A stretch of 45,023 nucleotides of DNA from Cochliopodium minus (GCA_024220525.1 JAMYWO010000145.1:21377-66399); one strand, 5' to 3'; positions 32,789 to 44,737 are shown, counted from the first letter of the stretch. A program made the numbers and translations. The notes: generated by a model not told the origin, from the sequence alone.

Positions 32789-32916
32789 GGATTGGATTCA
32801 AATCAATTTTTTTAAAGTCAAATGGTAACAAAAATAAGTTTCTTGATTATATCGAAGAATTTGAGAAAAACACGAGTGCATGGAACCCAACTAACCTTCC
32901 CTGTGAGATTTTGTGA
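32789..32916 (+). pseudogene. Orphan exon of a sacsin/NO VEIN-like GHKL ATPase
   Basis: A good acceptor (TTATTTAG) is followed by an open frame starting GIGFKSIFLKSNG (first G completed from an upstream exon) and continuing through KFLDYIEEFEKNTSAWNPTN to a TGA at 32916. GIGFKS[VI]F is the ATP-lid motif of the HSP90-like ATPase in sacsin and plant NO VEIN proteins, and the following W.P..LP..I fits that group. No other exon of such a large protein is present, so this is a stranded fragment. From 32917 to 33079 nothing further is supported. Confidence 0.4.
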
Positions 32917-33079
32917 AAGGGTATTTACTTTCTTCTGTTCAATTCACATTTTCAAACAGAAAATAACATATGAAGTTCCAAAACCTGTCCTTTACACTAT
33001 CATAAATTTTTCTTTTTTATTGAAAAATTAATCTTTTTTTTTCGCGAAATTTTTTAATGAAAAATAAATATGAAAAGAT

Positions 33080-34729
33080 TTAATTCCCCTCTATTTCTTT
33101 GTCTTTTTGGCTGAAATGACAAAGATACTTGATGATCTTAAGAACGATCCCTCTCACAAGCAAACCAGAGCCACCCTCAACAACGCTCTCCCTCTTAAAC
33201 TTGGAGACCAACAACAAAAACAAGATTTGTCGGTCCAACAAAACAGGGTCAAAAAAGATCCAATAAACGTGATAAACTTCTTTCCAATCAATGGTCTTTG
33301 TAGAAAAAATATTGTTCAAATTTTTTTTGATTTTAAGTGGGTGATTGCAGTTTTTTAAAGTGAGGAGCTTCAAATAGTAGTAGGAACTCTTCTCCAGATC
33401 TTTGGGAACATCTAGCCCTTCCTTGTAGAAGTTGGCGAGGTTGAGGCACGAAAATTCGTTGTCCATCTCCACCCCCTTCTCCATCATTTCGATGCATTTT
33501 TTGATATCTTTAAACTCTTTTTCTCTCTTATAAATTAAAGCAAGATTGTTCCTATTTAAAAAAAAATTTTTCAATGTTTTTATTTTCAATTTTTTTTATT
33601 TAATTTTTGATTTTTTTAATTAATTTTTTTTAATCATTTTTTTAAACAAACATTTTTACGCAGCATAGGAATTTCCATTTTCTAATGCTTTTTTGTAATA
33701 TTCGATCCCCTTTTTTATATCTTTTGGTATGTTGTGTTGACCCTCTTCGTAAATGACTCCCAGATTGCTTAACAAAATGTTAAAAAATATTTACTTAATT
33801 AAAAAATAATTTTACAATAAAGCCGTAGGATGACCTAATTCAATTGACTTATGATACAACTCCAAAGCTATTTTTAAAAATAAAATATAAAAAATAAAAA
33901 ATAAAAAATAAAATATAAAAAATAAAAAATAAAAAATAAATAATAAAAAATAAAAAATAAAAAATAAAAAATGAAATGAAAACACCTTTTTGTACATCTT
34001 GTTCAACACCATCTCCTAAAAAAATAAAAATTATTATTTGTTTTATTTTTTATTCTTCTTCTTTTACCTTCTTCATAAAATCTGGCGAGGTTGTTCATTG
34101 CCCTCTGATTCCCCAATTCAATTGCTTTTTCATAGAACTCAACCGCTTTCTCATAGTTTTTCTCAACAAAGAATCCATGACTATATTTGAGAAAATAAAT
34201 AAAAAAAATTAAAAAAAATATAATAAATGAGTCAAAAAAGATGTCATTTAAAATAATATTTTGTTTACCTTTGATGAAGTCCTATCATATAGTATGCATA
34301 TCCCTTGTGTTTATCATTCTTTTTTATTTCATCGTTATTAATATATTCCTCAAAACATTCATATGCTTTGCCATAATCTCTTTCCCCATCCCAGCCGTTG
34401 AAGTGTATGTATCCCTTTGCTAAGATATTTCCTCCCTTTGATAATTTCAACGCCAATTCTTTGGATTTCTCTCTATCCACCTTCATTCCGTACCCATAGA
34501 ACAATCCAATGAAAAGATCTATCTCTTTGATTAAAAATTGTATATAAATTTTCAATATTTATTTCTTTATTTGAAAAATTTCTAATTCAAAATTTGAATT
34601 TGTGAATGAAATTTAATTTTGGGCTCTATTTTCAAATATATTAAAATTCCTTTGATTTGTTGATACATATTTTCTATTTTTTATACCATTCTCTTCAATA
34701 TTTTCTTCATTTATGAGTTCCTTTGACAT
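33080..34729 (-). CDS. Second Sel1-repeat protein, seven exons
   Basis: Exons 34729-34687, 34524-34269, 34180-34068, 34015-33986, 33867-33816, 33767-33660 and 33551-33080 are in phase, total 1074 nt and give 357 aa. Sel1 units are clear: AVEFYEKAIELGNQRAMNNL, then ARFYEEGDGVEQDVQKG, then ALELYHKSIELGHPTAL, then GIEYYKKALENGNSYAANNL, and a further unit with LNLANFYKEGLDVPKDLEKS. The final ~85 residues do not fit the repeat and are hydrophobic/basic (DWKEVYHVYWIFFDPVLLD). They may be a capping domain or a shift into non-coding sequence. Introns again interrupt at repeat-equivalent sites. It is a paralogue of the 18453-21522 gene in architecture, on the opposite strand. Confidence 0.8.
33889..33972. 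repeat. A-rich tandem 7-bp repeat (AAAAAAT-type)
   Basis: Around a dozen units of AAAAAAT and variants fill most of an intron of the second Sel1 gene. Confidence 0.75.
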
Positions 34730-34879
34730 TTTTTATAATTTTATATCACTCCCCACTCAAAGTTTCAAAATGTATTTCAAATCATTAGAATTATGAAAAT
34801 ACAATGAATTCAAAGAAAGAATTAGTTGAAGAAATAATTTAAATATTTCAATTTATTTTTTAAAAAAATTATTAAATTT

Positions 34880-35731
34880 TTAATTTTCTGGAATAAACCA
34901 CATGACAGGAGAAGACTGTTGGATTGTGTTATTATTGTTGTCAGTGATTACAGTAACAGCAGTATATCTCAAACTAGGGAGCTCGTTTTTCCAAAGTTCC
35001 GCACCCGAAAAAGCATCCAAACAATAAACTCTACCAGATGCTCCCACATAAAGCTTTCCTTCGGAATAAACAATGGAACTAGGATAACCATTTGAAAAAG
35101 TTTCAGAAAGCTAAAAAAAATTAAAAAAATTAAAAGTAATAGAAATAAAAAATAAATAATAAAAAATAAATAAAAAATAACATCATAAATAACAAAAAGA
35201 TAAATTTGTTTTTTTTTTTACTTTAGTTTTCCAAATAATAAAACCTTTCTCTTGACTAATTCCGCAAACGTTATTGTTCAGAGAAGTGAAAATCAAATCA
35301 TCAACATTCTTGTTGGAAAGGACTACACTACTGGTGTTATTATTAATGCTCAAATTTTTGTTGTACAGAATTTGTTGTTGGTCATTTGAAAATTGAGAGT
35401 ATTGAAAAGGTTGTTGAGGAGTTTGTAAATTATTATCCGTGTTGAAATTGTTTTGAATATTGATATTGGAGTTATAATTTAAATTATCAAAAGATGGTTG
35501 ATGGATGGTAGGATATAAAACTTTGTTTTTGGTATTCCCATTAGTGTTTTCTGTGGGGGTTAGTTTGTAGTTTTGTTGGCTGTTTTCGTTCAATGGGGTT
35601 TCTATTGTGATTGAATTGTTGTTGAACTGAGGTGGTTGTTCGTATAGAACTTGGAAGTTTTGATTTACAATCTAAAAATAAAAAAAATGAAAATATTAAA
35701 AAGTAAAAATAAAAATAAAAATAAAAATAAA

Positions 35732-35762
<31 letters not shown>

Positions 35763-36993
35763 TAAAAATAAAAATAAAAATAAAACTTTTTTACATTATT
35801 TGGAGACATAGGAGTGGTATTGTAGTTATTAAAACTGAGAGAAATATTTTTCTTTTCAGTTTTAGAGGTGGTCATGTTGAAGTATCCGTACCCTTGGTCT
35901 TTCATTTCGTTGTTGTAAATGATGGAGCCGTTGAGGGGATTCAAATAAAAAAACTTTCCATTCATCGATGCAAATAACTTTTTGTCTTCATAGTGTATTG
36001 TTCCTGTTTTGTATCCTGTATTAGGCAATGATGTCCTTCACAAAAAATTTCACAAAATAATTCAAAAAAATTTGAAAAATAAAACACAAAATTTTTTTAC
36101 CTCCAATTCTCATTTCCGTTAAATTTATTCAAGGATACAACATAACCATAAACACATAAAAAAAGGCATTCTGTCATTAAAATTTAAAAATAAAAATTAT
36201 TTTTTTAAAATATAAAAAAAAATTACCTTCAGAATTAATCAAAGAGACACAACCAGATCCAAGAGACTTGAGTTCATTAGACCAGATAATTTTTCTAGTG
36301 TTCAAATCGACGCAATAAATGTTACCGCTCTCCCCAATATACAATTTGTCATCTTCGAAGAGAAGACCTGCCGCAGTGTGAAGAAAAGAGTAGTATGACA
36401 AGTTCCACACTTCATTTCCTGTGTTTTTGTCTATTGCCAATAAATATCCGTTGATTGCTAAGAAGATGTATTTTTCGTTGTCGGTGTTGTTCTTTGATGT
36501 TGATGGTAATATTTGTGTTTGGGATTTAATGGTTGCCATAACTGGGAAATTGTATCCTTTTCCTGTTCTGAATTGAAATTAAGATCAATAAAAATCTAAT
36601 ATTTGTTTTATAAAGAATTTGCAAGTAGATCAACGTATCAAATCCATTCCATACTTATTAATGAAATGTACAATGATTTTGAGGAAATAATTTTCCTTAC
36701 AAGTATCAATATAAATAAAATTGCCTTATTAATGTTACTTACAATTCATTTCTTGCCAATATCCTTCCATTGCTGCAATCTAAGATGAAAAATTTTCCAT
36801 TGCTTGCTGCATATATCTTATTATCTTCGTAGATTATCGAAACGGCAACATAGGATGTGGATGGAAGGGATGTTCTCCATATCTCCTTTCCATTTTCTTT
36901 GTCTGTTAAAAATATAATGAATATTAGTTATAATTTAAAATTTCATGTATTACTCAATGCAACAACATGACCGTAAGTACCCAAAAATATCAT
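34880..36993 (-). CDS. PQQ-like beta-propeller repeat protein
   Basis: Exons 36993-36954, 36902-36743, 36567-36227, 36170-36101, 36035-35795, 35671-35222 and 35110-34880 are in phase, total 1533 nt and give 510 aa. The protein repeats the PQQ/BamB blade pattern 'Y.....G.v.ALd...G...W': GHVVALNKENGKEIWRTSLP, then GYLLAIDKNTGNEVWNLSYY, then GYVVSLNKFNGNENWRTSLP, then GKFFYLNPLNGSIIY, and finally GRVYCLDAFSGAELWKNELP, each with a preceding KLYxxxSG-type strand. Such propellers bind proteins or cofactors. A eukaryotic cytosolic version without signal peptide most likely acts as a scaffold; PQQ itself need not be bound. An Asn/Gln-rich insert of about 120 residues (exon 6) separates the penultimate and last blades. 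Start chosen at the ATG giving the first blade strand. Confidence 0.82.
35704..35784. repeat. Hexanucleotide repeat (AAAAAT)n
   Basis: About 13 copies lie in the intron before the Asn/Gln-rich exon of the beta-propeller gene. Confidence 0.85.
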
Positions 36994-37319
36994 TTTCTTT
37001 ATTTTAATTTTTTATCTTTTTTTTATTTTTTTAATCTTTTTGAATTTTTTTTATTTTTTTTTATTTTTTTAAAATTCTCTTAAATTTTTTTTTTCTTTTT
37101 ATTTTTTTTTCTGAAAATTTTTTTTTAAATAAAAAAATAAAATTAAATAATTCAAATAAATGTAAAATTTAAAGAAATAAAAAATAATAATTTAATAAGG
37201 TCAAATTTAATCAAAAATTTTATTAAATGAAAAAATAAAAAGTAAAACAAAAAAAATTTTTAAAATAAAAAAATAAAAAAAAAAAAAAAATAAAAATAAA
37301 AAAATAAAAAAAAAATTAT
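36994..37319. other. Low-complexity intergenic region
   Basis: 325 bp of T-rich then A-rich simple sequence separate the propeller gene start from the reverse transcriptase fragment. No gene or shared repeat is visible. Confidence 0.5.
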
Positions 37320-37663
37320 TGGTGAGCATCAAAACTGTCACCCCAAACGCAACATTGAAGACAAAAGTCTCACACTTATTCCTAACTCAGTACACCAAAG
37401 AAACTGAAACACCGGCTTTTTGTCTCCTCACAGACTTTCGAAAAGCTTTTGATCTAGTCCAACATGTATACATTAAAAAGCTTCCCAAAGTTACCACCTC
37501 ACCAATAACACATAAACTTCTTCATGTTCTTTCCTCAAAGGAATTGGTAGAGTTAAATTTCAACATACATAGTGGTACCCCACAAGGAAGTATTTTATCC
37601 CCTGCACTTTTTATTCCCTCCATTGAACCTCTCCTCCGAACTTTGAAGATAATAAAAAAATAA
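37320..37663 (+). mobile_element. LINE-type reverse transcriptase fragment
   Basis: A 114-codon open stretch encodes part of a non-LTR reverse transcriptase. It includes the first catalytic Asp region CLLTDFRKAFDLVQH and the downstream SGTPQGSILSPALF motif ('G.PQGs.LSP.LF'). The [YF].DD active-site motif, which follows in complete enzymes, is absent because the frame ends at 37663 in A-rich sequence. The 5' side is also simple A-rich sequence. This is a truncated LINE remnant. No endonuclease or tail is present, and the small number of residues does not allow a clade assignment. Confidence 0.8.
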
Positions 37664-37915
37664 AACATTTATAATAATTTTAAAAAAATAATAATAAATA
37701 AAAATAATGAAAATAATTAATAAATAAATAATAAATAATAAAAATAAAATAATAAAAACTAAAAAACGAATAAATTAAAAATAAAAATTGAATGAAAAAA
37801 TAAAATCTCATCTTGGTAATAAAAAATTTTTACCATATACAAGTCACCATTCTCTAAAAAAATTTAAATTTTGATTTTGATTTGAAGATTTTTGGTTCAA
37901 AAATACTTTTTATCA
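37664..37915. other. AT-rich spacer
   Basis: 250 bp of A-rich low-complexity sequence between the LINE fragment and the MITE. Nothing else was seen. Confidence 0.5.
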
Positions 37916-38091
37916 CATAAGGAAAAATAATTTGCATAATTATGCGAATCACCATACACTTTATGTAATATCAATTGTATATTAGAAGATATATCTCCAA
38001 TATAGAGATGAATGATTTTTTTATCTTGTTAAAAATATGTGTCTAGAGGTCCAGACACATATTAAAAAAGAAAAAAAAATTTCCCCTTATG
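37916..38091 (-). mobile_element. 176-bp MITE-like element, copy 2 (family A)
   Basis: In reverse complement this matches 8842-9017 along its whole length with only about a dozen mismatches, and it is exactly the same length. Ends are CATAAGGAAAAAT... and ...TTTCCCCTTATG. The internal hairpin arm pair ATGTGTCT/AGACACAT and the palindrome GCATAATTATGC are conserved. It lies about 100 bp upstream of the kinesin start codon, where it could influence promoter activity. Confidence 0.85.
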
Positions 38092-38195
38092 CAATCAGTT
38101 AGGATTTTTTATTTAAAATTTTGGAAAACCGCTTCAATTCAAAAAAAAAAACGTTTATATAAAAAATAATAATAAAAAAAAAATTTGTTGAAATA

Positions 38196-40692
38196 ATGAG
38201 AAAATTAACCAACAATAATTCGAGAGTATCTTCTACTCCAAGTCATCATATGATGAACCAAAGAAGAAAAGATGGATATCACAGAGAATCAGTATCTACA
38301 TCGTAAATGAAAAATTCAATATTATCGTTTCAAATAATAACGGAATTTTTTAAATAAATTTAAATCATTAGCAAGAAATTGGAATATGAAGAAGTAAAAA
38401 TTAGAACGATCTTGAAAATAAGAGAGAATCCATCCAAATATTTAAAGAGTTTCATCCAAGTGAATAACGAATTCGAAATAACCACCAGTTATGATAATAC
38501 CGCCAAAGATTTCAAGTTTAGCAAAGTATTGGAAGAGAAGACCACCCAATTAGAATCATATGAAGAGATCGCAAAAAAATCAGTGATTGAATTCTTGGAA
38601 AATGGAACATCAACTGCATGGATGTCAAATGGTGTGGTAAAAAAAGAAATTAATTATTTTCATAAAATAACGAATATATTATAATTATTATTTCATAATA
38701 TTCACTACAAATCCTCAACATTAAAATATTATTATTATTGATATCGTTAATTTAGACAGGTTCTGGAAAAACCTTCACATTCATAGGTACTGAAGAAAAT
38801 CCAGGATTGATTCCAAGAATTTTGGAAGAGATTTTCAAACACAAACAAATCTCTGAAGAAAAAACAGTGGTTCTTTCGATCTTCCAAATCTACAATGACA
38901 ACATCCACGATCTCCTCGTAGAAAAGATTGAAAAATCAAAAGCGTTAGACATTGGATCTTCAAAAAGAGAAAATGTTCCATTGGTGAAAAACCTCAGACA
39001 CATCGTTTTGAAATCAGAAAAAGAAGCTCTCAAACTGTTGAAAATCGCACAAAAGAACAGAGCCGTTGCAAAAACAAACATGAATCACGAAAGCTCAAGA
39101 AGTCATCTTTTCTTCAACATCAGAGCTTGTTCTAATAAACTTGAAATATGCAACTCTTCTCTCAAAGGATTCAAGGAGCTCAAAACCTCTTTTTTTGACA
39201 TTGAATTCTCCGAGCTTTGTATTGTCGATCTTGCAGGTTCTGAAAGACAAAAGAAAACAAAAACAGAAGGACAAATGTTAAATGACGCATCTGGTAAAAT
39301 TTTTTTTTGCTATTTTCTTTACTTTAAGGTTTAAGATTTAATATTTTATTTTAAATTGTATTTAATTGTTCATTTTTTATTTTTGGTTTTTTTATTTTTT
39401 CTTTCTCTGATTTTATATTTTACTTTCTTTATTTTACTTTTTTGATAGGAATCAACTTGTCTTTGACCACACTTTGGAATTGCATCAAAACATTGAGATC
39501 AAACCAAGATGACAACAAAAAAGAACATCTTCGTTGGAGGTAAGAGAACAAGAAAGAACTAAATATTTAAAATAATTTTTCTCAACTCATTTTTTTTACT
39601 TTGAAAAAAATATATAGAGAGTGTAAATTGACAAGATTGTTGCAGTTTTACTTTACAGGATGCGGAGGGATAGTGATGATCATTAATGTTAATCCATCTC
39701 CTGATGATTATGACGAAACAATGAACGTCCTCAACAATTCTGCGGTTGTAAGTGGTGTGAAGAGCATCAAAAGTGAGACCGAAGAGGGATCCTCTCTTCA
39801 TGTGAAAACAATCAGAAGATTGAAAGAAGAGATACAAGGATACAAGAAACAGATCCTTATCATGCAACAGGACAAAGAGAATACCTTCAAAGAGCAAAGA
39901 TTGGAGATCACTGGTTTGACCGACAAGAATAAACACTTGGAAGCAGAAGTACAAAGATTGCTCCTTGAAAACAAGAAATTGATGAAATCCAGCGATTCAA
40001 ACTCTACTAGCTCCAATTTTTTTAAGAAATTGATCTTCAAACAAGGAACCACCAAAGATTTAAAGGAGATCAAAAATCTCAAAGAAGAGAGTCAAGATGA
40101 TCTTCTCACACCCAGAACAAAGTCTGAAAAAAAGAAAAAAACCAAGCCAATCAAGAAGAGAAAGTCTGAATCTGTAGAGCAACATGAGGACTTCTCAGAT
40201 GTGGATCTCAAAGATGAGAAAAAATCCAAATACACTGACTCTATCAAAAAAAGCAGAAAGAAACAAATCTACAACTGCAATGGTGATGACATTTCTTTCA
40301 CTGGCTTGAAATCCTTGGTTACCACTTTACCTCCGTTATCTTCAAAACCAAACATCTTCCCTGCTACTCCTTCTCCTAACAATGAAAATAAGTCTTTTTC
40401 CATCCGTTTTTCGAATGCAGAAAAGTTTGGAGATGATTACGACGATGGTGCTCGTTTCTCTGACTGTAACGAAAAAGAGAATCTTTATCTTTCTTTCACT
40501 GATAACAAGGACGAAAAGTATGTGAGAAAGAGATCTTCTGCTACTGTCACCTCCTCTTCTCCTTTAAAGAGGGAGGTTGGTTCCATTCCGGTCACTGAGT
40601 TGAATCCAAAGATTTCTTCTGTCGATAACATCGAAAACAACACTGAAGTGAAAACTCCCAGAAGAATGTTGAAGAATCAAAACTTCTTCTAG
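38196..40692 (+). CDS. Kinesin motor protein, possibly kinesin-6-like
   Basis: Exons 38196-38302, 38372-38636, 38756-39293, 39449-39539 and 39618-40692 are in phase, total 2076 nt and give 691 aa. The N-terminal ~385 residues are the motor. They contain the P-loop TGSGKTFTFIGTEENPG, switch I NHESSRSHLFF, switch II CIVDLAGSERQ, then GINLSLTTLWNCI and WRECKLTRLLQFYF. All nucleotide-sensing motifs are intact. A coiled coil follows (VKTIRRLKEEIQGYKKQILI, then DKNKHLEAEVQRLLLENKKL). The tail is long, basic and Ser-rich, with nuclear-localisation-like KKKKTKPIKKRKS, and ends in a Lys/Arg-rich TPRRMLKNQN. Kinesins move along microtubules using ATP. The NVNPSPDDYDETMNVL neck region and basic tail recall kinesin-6 (cytokinesis), but family placement needs a tree. 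The upstream P-loop context is SNGV rather than the usual YGQ. Confidence 0.9.
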
Positions 40693-41440
40693 TGATCTTG
40701 TCTTGAAAGAAAAAAAAAAAAAGGATTAATTTCTTTTTTTGGAAAATATTGTTTATTAAAATTAATTTGAATTTATAAAGATTTAAATTATTATACACTT
40801 CAACCTTTCAATAAGTAAATGTGGAAAAAACATAAAATTTCAAAGCCAACACTATTACAGCTCTGTAAAGTTCTTAGATTTACAGATTTAATGGACCCAT
40901 CATAAAACAAAACAATCGAGAACTAGAAAGAAAAATTGTTTCCTGCCACTGAAATTGATTACTATTCCTGTTTCTTTTGAAAGAACCGAAGACAAAGAAG
41001 CCAATTCTTCCTTGAAGAAATGAAAAAAGAAATAATCAAAAGTTTCACTGTTGTGAAGATGAATGATTTCTTAATTTTGTTTATTAAAATGATAATCCTT
41101 ACTTTGAAATACAAGAATATTTTTTTTTGATTTTTTTTGAAACAATACAAAATTTAATCCAGTTCCTTGCACTTTTTTTTTTGAATCAAATAATCTTTTA
41201 TAAAAAAAACAAAAGAAGTGAAAAAGATTTTTTTTTTATTTTATTATTGCCATTTTTATTTTGACAATTCTAAAAAAAAGGTGTCATTCATAAATCCTTC
41301 AAAAGAATATAAAAATATAAAAAAAAATTTGAAGGTAAATAAAAAATAACTCACTTTAAAATATTCAAAAGAAAGGAAGTGTTCTAATTCCAACCAATAT
41401 TTGAAAATCTAAAAAATATTTTTTATATAATTGATTAGGG
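40693..41440. other. 750-bp intergenic region
   Basis: AT-rich, between the kinesin 3' end and the GLUG surface protein start, same strand. It has slightly more mixed sequence at 40850-41060 but no open frame with protein-like composition. No RNA gene or repeat was recognised. Confidence 0.5.
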
Positions 41441-44400
41441 ATGAAATATATACTCTTAATTTGCATTATATTTCTCATTTTTGTATCTGCAAGACCAAAT
41501 TCCCATAGTACAAGAAAGATATCATCATGCGACCAATTAAGATCACTCAGAAAAGAAAAAGTGTTGAAACAAAGAATTAGATTGGTGTCTGATATAGATT
41601 GTAAGAATATCCCTTTTGAACCACTCAAAATTTTGTTCACAAAATTTGATGGAAATGGACATACCATTAAAAATCTTAATTTGCGTTATGATGGTAAAAA
41701 AAAAAATATACATCAAATTGGTCTCTTTAGCAGTCTTGCATCTGGATCTGTTGTAAGAAATGTAACTATATTGAATGTAAGTGTTAGAGGAATAAGAAAC
41801 GTTGGAGTAATAGCAGGTGAGAAAAAAAATTAAAATGAAAAAAATTTTCAATGGAAGGCAGTTATTAATTTTTTTTTTTACTTTTTAGGTAATTCACATA
41901 TGGCTGTTGTAGAACATGTTACTATTGATTCTGATAATGAACATGGAAACAGAGTTATTGGAAGAAGCAACAAGATTGGAGGATTGATTGGATACGCAAA
42001 GGATACCACCTTCTCTTCCATCACTGTAAGGAACACCTTAGTAAAGGGAATCAACAAAGTTGGAGGTGTTGCTGGATTATTTACTGGAGGACAAGTATTT
42101 AACACTGCTAACTTGGGTTTCAGAAACAGCTCTAGAAGTATTGTTGAGGGTATCAAATCTGTTGGAGGTATCCTTGGAGAATCTTCTTCATCCAATTATG
42201 TCAAAGTAGGAGTACGTAGAGGTATCATCTTTGGAGAATCTTCTGTTGGAGCTATCACTGGTAAGACTTTTGACACTGAGAAGGCTGATCAACTCTATGT
42301 TCTTAAATATGTTAGATTGATCTACCGTTCTGGATCAGGAAGTGAATTTGGAGGATTATTTGGATCTTACATAATTGAAGGGTAAATTATATCATTCAGT
42401 CTTATCAATCTTATTAATCTAATCATTTTCCTTGAATAAAACAGTGATAAAAAATATACCATCTCAAACAGTTACACCAAAGCACGTATTGTTGGTAAAG
42501 ATCAAGTAGGAGGATTCATTGGACACTTGAATATGGATACACCTGATGCTAAAGTTTACTTGACCAATTTGATCATGGATTCCCAAATCAAGAATGCGCC
42601 AAACAGTGGTAAATTGATTGGATCTCTCGACTACAATGCAAACACCCAAACCTTGTTGATTCAACATGTATATTACTTGACCACTTTCAATGGATATTTA
42701 GGAGAAATTGGTGTTCAAAGCGAATCAAACAACCACAACGATTTTGATCTTACTGATTACAGAAGTGAGAAACATCCTTCTCCTATTGCTGCTAGAGGAT
42801 TTAGCGATTATGTCGAAATTGTCCAAAGAGCAATCAAACATTTCGATCAACAACACACTTGGTGCCAAGATAAACTCCGTGGAGAACAAGGATTTGATGC
42901 TAAACATCAAATCTGCAGATGTGGTCCTTACTCTCAAGATTACTTTGGAAATTGCTTGTGCTCTTCCTTTACAGAGTTATCTCACAACAAATCATACTGT
43001 ATCAACTCTACTGGAGTATGTACTACCCCATGGCACTTTGGAAGAAAGTTTGTTTCTGCATATGAAAACCTCTTCTTGGAAATCTCTGCACATGAAGTCC
43101 ACTTTGTTGAATTTGGAGATAAAAAAGGAAACTTGGAAGTCAAATTGAGATACACCGCACAAGCTACTGCTTGGACTGATATTGTAGTTCTTGGAAAGAA
43201 GGGAGCATTCATTGCTTCTCTTAGCAACTATCTTCTCGGAAAGGGTTACCGCAAAGAAGAATGGAAACAATCTATAGATAAATCTGGATCTGAATGTATC
43301 CAACAATCCAGCTTTTCTTTGCCTTGGGATAAGGTTGCAAAATTGGCTCAAGTTGATCCTCAGTCTGGAGACTTTCTTCTCAGAGTTTATGCACATACCA
43401 ACTTGCTGAGAGAAGAAAAGAGAATCATATTGAGAGATGTGGAAACCCCAAGCACCGAATTGATCACTGCCGTACCTATTTTGATCTCCCTCAATACCTC
43501 TGTAACCACTACCGAATCTCTTTCTGCAACATTTAGTTTGAATTTCGATATTGATGCAAGTTATTACGTAAAATCTACCCAAGTTGAACCATCTGGACTC
43601 AGAATGAAAGTAGATATCGAACATTCTGTTTCTAATCCGTTGTCCTTGGTTATTGATGCAGATTCTGTAACTGTTGATGGAACTCCAACAAATGCTACCA
43701 TTGTAAACACTGTCCCTGTCAGTTGTGGACCAAACTTTGACTTGGATAACATAACACAAGTATGTGTCTTGATCACTACTCTTTACATCGATTTGCCTCT
43801 CTCAAATGACTGTGGAGATAGAGTAGTATCCCTCAATCTCTTGTTTAACTCTTCTTGCGAGGGACCAAATAAATTGCCAAATAACACCGTTTGTCAATCT
43901 GTTTATGACCAAGTCCAAGCTAACGGAACCACCTCTGTACCTGCTACCATCACTTTTGATTACAATTTCTGTCCTAAAGTAGAAGATACCACCCTCACTA
44001 CCAAATCTTTCCGTCTCCGCCAATTACACAAAAGAATACAAAATGGAGGAGAAGTAAAATCTAACCATGCTGTAAACGGTACCATCAATTTGAATGTAAT
44101 CCAAACTGTTGTCGATTCTTCTTTTGCTTCTGCCAACATCGTTTCTGTCTTCCTCTTTGAACAAAATCCATCCAACGATACCGTCAACTTCATCGATATT
44201 AAAGAAGAGTGTTCTTTGGAAGCTGGGTTCGAAAAAAGAAAAGATGAAATCCAAATCTCATTCAGCTACATCCCTAATATTTATTTGCTCACCAAACTTT
44301 TGAAGAATTGGTCTTCTGGTCTTTATTTTGTTGTTGCTATTGATGTACACTACGAACCTACCGGATACTCCTCTGACAAAAAAAGATCCATGATGAACAC

Positions 44401-44737
44401 CCAAGTTCGTTTACAAATCCCTTCAAGAGATGTTGACACTCCATCTGTTGAAAGAACCAAATCTACCAGTTCAAACTTTGTCATTCTTAATGAAAAATCC
44501 TCTGGAAAGAGATCTAATAACAAAGTAGATACTAAAGATTTCACTTTGGAGAAAGCAAAAGCAGTTAATGATCAATATGAAAGAGAATCTAAACGTAATG
44601 ATGTATTGATGATCATTTTGGGAGGATCTTTTGGTATCACCATGTTGGCCATCTTGATCACCATTATTATTGTCGTTGTCAAATATCACAAGAAAAAATC
44701 TGATAGCCCTACCACCCTCATTCAAATCCAAAATTGA
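41441..44737 (+). CDS. Large type I surface protein: GLUG repeats plus shared ectodomain
   Basis: Exons 41441-41816, 41889-42381 and 42445-44737 are in phase, total 3162 nt and give 1053 aa. A signal peptide (MKYILLICIIFLIFVSA) is followed by about 400 residues of GLUG-type beta-helix repeats: IHQIGLFSSLASGSVVRNVT, then SNKIGGLIGYAKDTTFSSIT, then INKVGGVAGLFTGGQVFNTA, then IKSVGGILGESSSSNYVKVG and KDQVGGFIGHL. GLUG repeats are known from bacterial secreted adhesins and IgA-protease-like proteins, where they form right-handed helices. A Cys-rich EGF-like strip (CRCGPYSQDYFGNCLCSSF, CINSTGVCTTP) leads into a ~480-residue ectodomain shared with the 22 kb protein (DYNFCPK, SFSYIP, LKNWSSG, VRLQIP). 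One membrane helix (VLMIILGGSFGITMLAILIT) and a short basic tail end it. Many N-x-[ST] sites suit a glycosylated, surface-exposed adhesin or receptor. Confidence 0.85.

Noticed and set aside
41441-42680. Recent bacterial gene transfer as origin of the GLUG region
   Set aside because: The region has two introns and the same base and codon use as neighbours; nothing shows recent transfer.
42992-43759. 255-codon minus-strand open frame inside the GLUG surface protein gene
   Set aside because: It is antisense to a long, well-supported coding exon and its composition mirrors the sense codons. It is a shadow frame.
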